From Cololabis saira (taxonomy: Eukaryota; Chordata; Actinopteri; Beloniformes; Belonidae), in NCBI RefSeq assembly GCF_033807715.1, contig NC_084610.1:1590001-1654000 (forward strand): 64,000 nt of DNA, written 5' to 3'. Made by a program: the position numbers and the translations under genes. Position 1 is the first letter of the stretch. Every line of letters begins with the position of its first letter. The notes below the pieces were generated by a model, which was not told the origin of the DNA, made no database searches, and was given only the letters and a program-made list of their open reading frames with translations. Of this stretch, positions 57,800 to 64,000 are shown piece after piece.

Positions 57800-59664
57800 T
57801 CTTCGTACTGCCGGAAAACTCCTGTCCCCGTCGCTGCATTTGCATTGCAGGATGGATAGTGAAGATGTAATGTATCTATTTTTGGATAAACAATATAATA
57901 TGACGATGTTGAAAATCACTAAGTTCAACTTGGTTTTATTAGTGAAGTCTCCCCCGCCCCCCTCTTCTGTTTCAGCAAGATAATTCGCCCCAAACTACAA
58001 ATATTTTTTAGAGAGACTTCGTCATAAATTAGTAGTCCAACATACTTACTGACAAAATAAAAAAAATACTTTATAACCTGTGAATAACTGAATGCCCATT
58101 CCTTATATTTTGCAGATCAGCCCCGCACAATTTTACAGTTCTCAGGAAAAATACTAGACCCCAAGACGAATCCCCTGTATGTGAAAACATTCTAATGTTG
58201 ATTCTTATTGAACATAGAACTCTACATTTACATTTGTATCATAACAATTGTGTCTCTCTTGTCGGACATCCCTCCTCGTCTTTCAGCTCACGCCAGCGAG
58301 TGAACGCCGGGACAATGTTTATTCTTGTCCGGGCATTTAGCTTGTTCCTCTCCCGCTTTCTTTTTTCTCCTCCTCCGATAAAACTTTTATTTTCTTGGGT
58401 TTTTCCGCTGCTTGGGCCATGACACCAGCTTCTGCTGAGCTCTGCGCTCCACGCCCCGCCCAGCTTTGGTCTGGACTACGAATGGGGAAGGAGGGGGAAG
58501 TGACGTATGCCGTAAAGCAGTCAAAGCGGTAAAAATGTGTAGTTTTTTAGTGTGGCAGGGTTCCTACCATGCTCCTCAAAGTTACATAGTGCCAGTGAAG
58601 GAGATACAGACCCCTCAGACCATGACAGAGGTGAAATTAAACCTGTTGGAAGTTGATGTTCCATCACAATGATGATGATGAAATATTAGATTAAGCTGGA
58701 AAAGTTACATAGTGCTGCTTTAAACTGTTGATTTGCATCTAAGGTTTGTGCCATCTATCTTAAAGAGTTCTGTTGGTTCTTCAGCCTAATCGTGGCATCC
58801 TTCACCTGCGTTACTGATCACATGCTTGTTTTGTTCCAGATCCATTGTGGTTGTGTGCAAAGGCAAAATCATTAAAGCGTTAGTTTTCTGGCAAAATGTG
58901 AAGGAATCTAGGATATTTTACAAATAATCTATCCTTCAAAGTTGAAAATCTGATTTTCCTCCTCCCCATCTGTCTGGAAATGGATAATCTGCTGAGGTGG
59001 TGCAATTAATCCGCTGGTTGGCCTTTGAACCAATCTCCATTAAAAACAAGGTAAAATTTAAACAGACCCACCTGCGGTTTTGTAACTTTCCCCGGACAGA
59101 TAAAGGTCATCTCCCCTGACCTTTTGTACAATTTCTGGCTAACAGGTGTGTTTTCACCTGGACTCACTCTGACAAAAGGTAACCGATGCGTGACTTTGTC
59201 CTCGTCGCTAACAGGTAACATGCAATTATTAACGAATGCTGTTTGAAGAGTAATCAGGTGTTGACAGCTTTGACTCTCCCAGATGATGCAGTGATTATCA
59301 GAGGATCTTCATTTCTCTGGGAAACAAATACATAAAACAAGAACAAACGCCATAACACCGTTGTAATACCCGTTTGAGCCACCAGAGGTGATCAAACCCT
59401 CCTGTCAATCTCACTAAGAGTCCCGCCCCAAAGCAAAAGGGAGACGCTGAAATCCATGATGATTGACAGCCAGCTAGCCACGTGTTCTGAACAAACAGCC
59501 GGCGCCGCCATCTCTTCTCTCGCTCCATTCTCACATAAGCAACTCGTGTTTTTGTTCGTGGTCACACTTCATTGTGTTTTGTTGACAGAAGTGGTTTGGG
59601 GATCATTCAGGTGACGAATCAGTCGGGCCGGGGACAAGCCACCATCACACACCTCTAAAATCTA
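57800..59664. other. Mostly unassigned; old repeat fragment at 58440-58725
   Basis: The end GTTACATAGTGCTGCTTTAA at 58704-58723 resembles GCTTACATAGTGTGCCTTTAA at 61575, suggesting ends of a related repeat. No gene is supported. Confidence 0.35.
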
Positions 59665-60121
59665 TTCAATTCAATTCAATTTTATTTATATAGCGTCTAA
59701 TACAACAAAAGTTGTCTCTAGACGCTTTCCAGAGACCCAGAACATGACGCCCGAGCAGTTATTACATAAACAATGGCAGGTAAAAACTCCCCTAGTGGGA
59801 GAAAAACCTTAAGCCAAACAGTGGCAAGAAAAACTCCCCTTTAGGAAGGAAGAAACCTTGAGCAGGACCAGGCTCGTAAGGGGGGACCCTCCTGCCGAGG
59901 GCCAGACTGGGGGGTCGGTGACGTCAGCAGCACACAGCAGGCAGGTGGAAGCAGCAACGGGATGACCGGGGGTGGGGACCGCAGGCCAGCATGCAGCTCC
60001 CCAAGCTCCGCCCCAATCCCAAGTCCCAGGTTGGTGTGCAGGGTCGGGGAAAGGTTGAAAAGGGGCAGGGCCAGGGAGAGGAGTCTTGACGGACAAATCT
60101 CTTCCCCGCCTGCCCGGGCCG
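59665..60121 (-). mobile_element. TTGAA-tailed retroposon, copy h
   Basis: Minus-oriented; tail TTCAATTCAATTCAATTTTA at its left edge, single 44-bp unit at about 59940-59983, and 5' part reaching GGAGTCTTGACGGACAAATC. Confidence 0.87.
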
Positions 60122-60321
60122 AAAATCTCACTAGAAAGGCTAAAGTCGGGTGGAATGATAGTTTGTTGGGATGTGGATTCAATATCCGTAAGCTTCGCTT
60201 CCATGTCTGAGCTACATGAAGGAAGTAAACAAAAGGCCGATCAGCACTGCTAGCTGCAGCTCTATATCTAGTGTTTGGTGGTGTCATTACGGAGAAACAC
60301 GGACCAACTACGATGTAGGTC
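60122..60321. other. Unassigned spacer
   Basis: Nothing recognised. Confidence 0.3.
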
Positions 60322-60329
60322 CTGTACGT

Positions 60330-61396
60330 CAGTGGTCCTCAACCCCCGGGCCGCACAGAAGGAAAAAATAATTTCTGTAGAACCCCTGACTGATGATGGT
60401 TGACTCTCAAACTGATGGTTCACAATGTTTTTATTCTTTGGATGTAAATACACTGCAAAGACTCTCTAGCGCCACCCTTCACCACGACGGCCGTTGGGGG
60501 TACTGCAGCCAACAGTGAAGCCGGCACGGGAGACTGGGGAGAACGTGCATGCAGCGTCATGTGACGTCACATCTGCAGGACAGCGCGGGAAATTCGGCCC
60601 CAGAATTGCAGCACATTTTGCAGCACACAGCCTGTTCAAGGCAACGGAGAGATACACTAGAGGAATCATTCTTTTTGGTTTGGAACGCTTCATCTGACAT
60701 TATTACTAGAAAACTTAAAACGTATGCGAATTTTTTTCATAAATCCTGCCTCAATCCTGCCTCATGCTCCTTTAAATACAGACCGACGCAGCTGCTGCTC
60801 GGTAATAACAATTACCGTTAACCGCAATACAGGAGTAACCATGGCAACCAAACTCAATATGTACATAAATACGTCATAACATTTGCAAAGAAAACTAATC
60901 CTGATCAGCAGGTGCTTTTTGTGTCAGTTAGGCTCCACTTTAGCATTCCTGACACTTTTTTAGTCTTTCAGACACACTTTCTACTGCCGTTAAACTTTTA
61001 CCGTTAAAGTCCAAAGGGCCGGATTTTTACAAGGTCTCGGTGTGACGCCTTCAAAATAAAAGCACTAAATATCGGTCTCCTTAATATATAATAAATAAAA
61101 TAAAAGCCTGGCTTTCAATAATGTTAATGAGAAAACAAACATAAAAACACATTTATAAAAATACTCATATTAAAGGTAATTTACAATTTACAATATTTCA
61201 TTTTATTTTTTCGAAAATTATGTTTTATTATTTATTTTTAATTATTATTATTATTACTATAGCGAAAATACCACAGTTTTTAATGCCGATCTTGTCATTT
61301 TATTTAGTTTTTATCAGCTACACCTTTAGATTGGGCCGTGAAAATATTGTCAGACATTAAACCGGTCCGCGGTGCAGAGAAGGTTGGGGACCAGTG
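60330..61396. mobile_element. hAT-type element, 1067 bp
   Basis: Perfect flanking CTGTACGT (60322-60329, 61397-61404). Inverted ends CAGTGGTCCTCAACC and, from the right, CACTGGTCCCCAACC, with ACCGGTCCGCGG sub-terminally at the right. Interior frames (up to 90 codons) show no transposase motifs. Confidence 0.93.
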
Positions 61397-61404
61397 CTGT
61401 ACGT

Positions 61405-62035
61405 CACCGACATGTGTAGCTTTCAGTATAAATCCAGCTTTAGCGGTGTCAGCGCACTCCATTTCTCCACCTGCTGCTGAACTAGAGCGTGATTGGTGGA
61501 GGGAAGAGGAGGTGGATAACTGTGCACTTTGTGCACTTTTGTGACTTGCTGTCCCTGTTTGCTCAGGAGGAGAATGCTTACATAGTGTGCCTTTAACCCT
61601 TTATGATCGGCTGGAGCGCCGGCGCTCCTGCTTGCATATTGATTTTCAAAACGTAAGTACTCACAAGTACTATTAAGACCAAATAAAACAGAGCAATAAT
61701 TCTTTCTACATGTTAAACAAGAAGAGTTTCACTTACATATCCTGCATTTAGTCTCCCAGAAATTTAATCCATTAAATCGTTTGGAAAAATCACATAATAA
61801 TCCAGTAAAATTACCATACGGAAATCTTCATAATTTACATCGCAGGTCATTTATAGATCGTGTTCACAGCTCGTCCTACGTCGACATACGTTGACACATA
61901 AATCATCACGTTGTATTTTTTCTCACCACTTCCCACGAAAAGGAAGGTGACGTCATTCCCCCGGGAAACTAGTCGGTTTGAATTTGCGCTCTTGTTCTTG
62001 CTTTTTATCAGAGATTTTCACAAAAGATTACTCAG
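61405..62035. other. Unassigned, with an old repeat end near 61575-61595
   Basis: GCTTACATAGTGTGCCTTTAA is shared in part with 58704-58723. Otherwise nothing recognised. Confidence 0.35.
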
Positions 62036-62180
62036 TGAAAACCCACACACACCATACACACACTACACACTCAATCTACAAGCACACACACACCATACAC
62101 ACACTACACACTCACTATACAAGCCCACACACACCACACACACACTACACACTCAGTCTACAAGCCCACACACACACATA
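62036..62180 (+). repeat. CA-rich minisatellite, about 41-43 bp unit
   Basis: Three units containing CACACACTACACACTCA followed by CTACAAGC or ATACAAGC. Confidence 0.88.
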
Positions 62181-62227
62181 TTATGGATCCACTAAAGTCT
62201 GTGCGCGAGAAACAATTTATATATGTA

Positions 62228-62515
62228 CAGGACTGTCTCAGAAAATTAGAATATTGTGATAAAGTCCTTTATTTTCTGTAATGCAAAAATGTCAATGTCA
62301 GAAAACTCAAATATCCTATCTCAAAAATTTGAATATTCTGGGAATCTTAATCTTAAACTGTAAGCCATAATCAGCAATATTAAAATGATAAAAGGCTTGC
62401 AATATTTCAGTTGATTTGTAATGAATCCAGAATGTATGACATTTTTGTTTTTTTAATTGCATTACAGAAAATAAAGAACTTTATCACAATATTCAAATTT
62501 TCTGAGACAGTCTTG
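62228..62515. mobile_element. Tc1/mariner-type hairpin MITE, copy A
   Basis: Flanked by TA on both sides. Ends CAGGACTGTCTCAGAAAATT and, from the right, CAAGACTGTCTCAGAAAATT. The TA target suits the Tc1/mariner superfamily. The left arm has diverged or been replaced in the middle, so the hairpin is imperfect. Confidence 0.82.
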
Positions 62516-62819
62516 TAAGTTTTGGAGCTGATTTCAGCACCGGATGAAAACGCGATATCTAAACGCAATAATAAAATGATATATCTCAAAAACTAAAGCA
62601 TGAATTCATTCCAAATCAATTTCCTGTGGTCTGAAAGGCTTCTGTGTTACTTTTTTCCATTGACAATTTTGAGCTATCTAGCTGTGGGATTTTTGTATTT
62701 AGAAAAATATGTATAAAAAAAAAAAACGATTTACATTTTTTTGAGAGTTATTTGCACTTTTTAGCAATTCATTGAGTTAGTATGGACTTGTAACATACAG
62801 ATTATTAAAGATTGGCTTA
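62516..62819. other. Spacer between two hairpin MITEs
   Basis: AT-rich sequence with an A-run near 62716-62727; nothing recognised. Confidence 0.35.
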
Positions 62820-63095
62820 CAGGACTGTCTCAGAAAATTTGAATATTGTGATTTTCTGTAATGCAATTACAAAAACAAAAATGTCATACATTCTGGATTC
62901 ATTACAAATCAACTGAAATATTGCAAGCCTTTTATTATTTTAATATTGCTGATCATGGCTTACAGTAATAAAAGGCTTGCAATATTTCAGTTGATTTGTA
63001 ATGAATCCAGAATGTATGACATTTTAGTTTTTTTAATTGCATTACAGAAAATAAAGAACTTTATCACAATATTCTAATTTTCTGAGACAGTCCTG
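62820..63095. mobile_element. Tc1/mariner-type hairpin MITE, copy B
   Basis: Flanked by TA. Ends CAGGACTGTCTCAGAAAATT at both sides. It is close to a full palindrome: ATTGCAAGCCTTTTATTA at 62920 pairs with TAATAAAAGGCTTGCAAT at 62967. Non-coding. Confidence 0.88.
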
Positions 63096-63097
63096 TA

Positions 63098-64000
63098 TAT
63101 GGGTTGTTTTGGTGATTAGCAAATAAAAATCCTCCATAAAATGACAGTATAGCATGCAAAAATATGCTTAGGCGGACTTGTCCTATGGTAGGTCATAAAG
63201 GGTTAACACATTCATTACCCTGCTCTGGCAGGGTTTCAATTAACAGGATATTACAGGTATATTTACTTTCTCCTCCCTCTAACTGTGCTCTGGGAGGTCA
63301 CAGCATCCCGGGCTACGTGAAGAAAGAAATACAGCTAATGAAAATGCCCCCTCGGCCCATTCTTCAGCACGACCGTGCAGGTTATTTTTGCTCCTGTGAG
63401 GAAGTCATGCTCTGGAAGTCGCATTTCACCGCAATTATTCAAAACGCAATGGCTATTGTGCGAGAAAACTGTGACATAAACACAGCTTTTCTGCTGCCAT
63501 TGTTGCCTCCAGCCCCAACACGCACTTGTTTCTGCTGTTTTGTGTTTAGTGTTGACATGTACATTGTGTGCTTGGGTGGGTGTTCTGCAGCGGACCGGTG
63601 GCTCTGCTCTACGTTCTTCTGTGAGATTACTCCGGGCTTTAGAGCGTATCGTATTAGAGTGTAAATTGTCGGGTTATTGAATAATATCAGAGTCACTTCC
63701 AAAAGACCATATCATTTTATCGTCCACCTTAGGCCTCACTTTCTTTCTTTCTGTGCTCACATCGTTGGCTCAGAGAACTTTAACCAGGAGCAGTGGTTTG
63801 ACTTCAGGACATTAAACTTTGGAGTTAAACTAAACTAACCATGAATGTCATCAACAAACACGACAACATGCTTTTATGTTTAAATGGGCTTCAAATCATT
63901 GACAGAGGGCCAGGGGTCACATCACAGTTCCTCCCCAATGTGGAGAACTCTCCCACTAACATGTTTAGAGGCTTCTGCTGCTGCTGATCATAGTGTGGAT
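63098..64000. other. Low-repeat sequence, candidate conserved block at 63195-63490
   Basis: A 166-codon plus frame (63164-63664) covers this block but has no recognisable domain. The sequence GTTTCAATTAACAGGATATT and its flanks look like a conserved non-coding element; coding is less likely. Confidence 0.35.

Overview
The window looks like 64 kb of intergenic or intronic DNA from a teleost fish. I infer this from the mixture of transposon families (hAT-, Harbinger-, piggyBac- and Tc1/mariner-type non-autonomous elements, L2/CR1/jockey-like LINE 3' ends, a tRNA-type SINE), from long CA/GT and GGAA microsatellites, and from vertebrate-type (CCCTAA)n repeats. No protein-coding gene, rRNA, functional tRNA, CRISPR array or bacterial-style operon could be supported. 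Almost all long open frames are read through simple repeats or transposon interiors.

Layout. Bases 1-7800 hold a Harbinger-type MITE (435-923), a retroelement fragment split by another repeat (1030-2300), a TIR element with a small MITE inside it (2643-3762), two CA microsatellites, an hAT element with an inserted retroposon (5904-6959) and a further TIR element (7360-7784). Bases 8997-12383 form a complex block: a direct repeat flanking a GGAA-rich insert, an element crowded with TTCTTAAG motifs, and a TTAA-flanked piggyBac-like element swollen by GGAA repeats. Bases 13225-23285 carry two retroposon copies with 44-bp tandem repeats, a LINE end and several hAT elements, one hAT nested in another with clean target duplications. 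Bases 23285-30830 are mostly low-repeat sequence with two hAT-type elements and a retroposon. An interstitial telomeric array lies at 30830-31501, interrupted by an oddly G-poor stretch. Bases 31500-41900 are largely low-repeat, with a Harbinger-type element and a Mutator-like MITE. Bases 41928-55011 are again dense in nested elements, including two LINE 3' ends, a SINE and a MITE-in-MITE insertion. The last 9 kb hold two retroposon copies, a large hAT element and two hairpin Tc1/mariner-type MITEs.

One retroposon family recurs eight times (6450, 11203, 13225, 15448, 28436, 52442, 57467, 59665). All copies share the same end, a run of TTGAA units next to a CTATATAAATAAAA motif, and stop at different points on the other side, as expected of 5'-truncated reverse-transcribed copies. 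hAT elements with perfect 8-bp target duplications occur at 5904, 21811, 26315, 44438, 51887 and 60330.

Between the repeats are AT-rich, homeodomain-site-like blocks that resemble vertebrate conserved non-coding elements by eye. If so, the window may be part of a gene desert around a developmental regulator. That is inference only, since no alignment could be run. I did not find a new biological system. The most unusual features are the templated-looking local duplication at 9 kb, the telomeric array with its G-poor interruption, and the tandem-repeat expansions inside several transposons.
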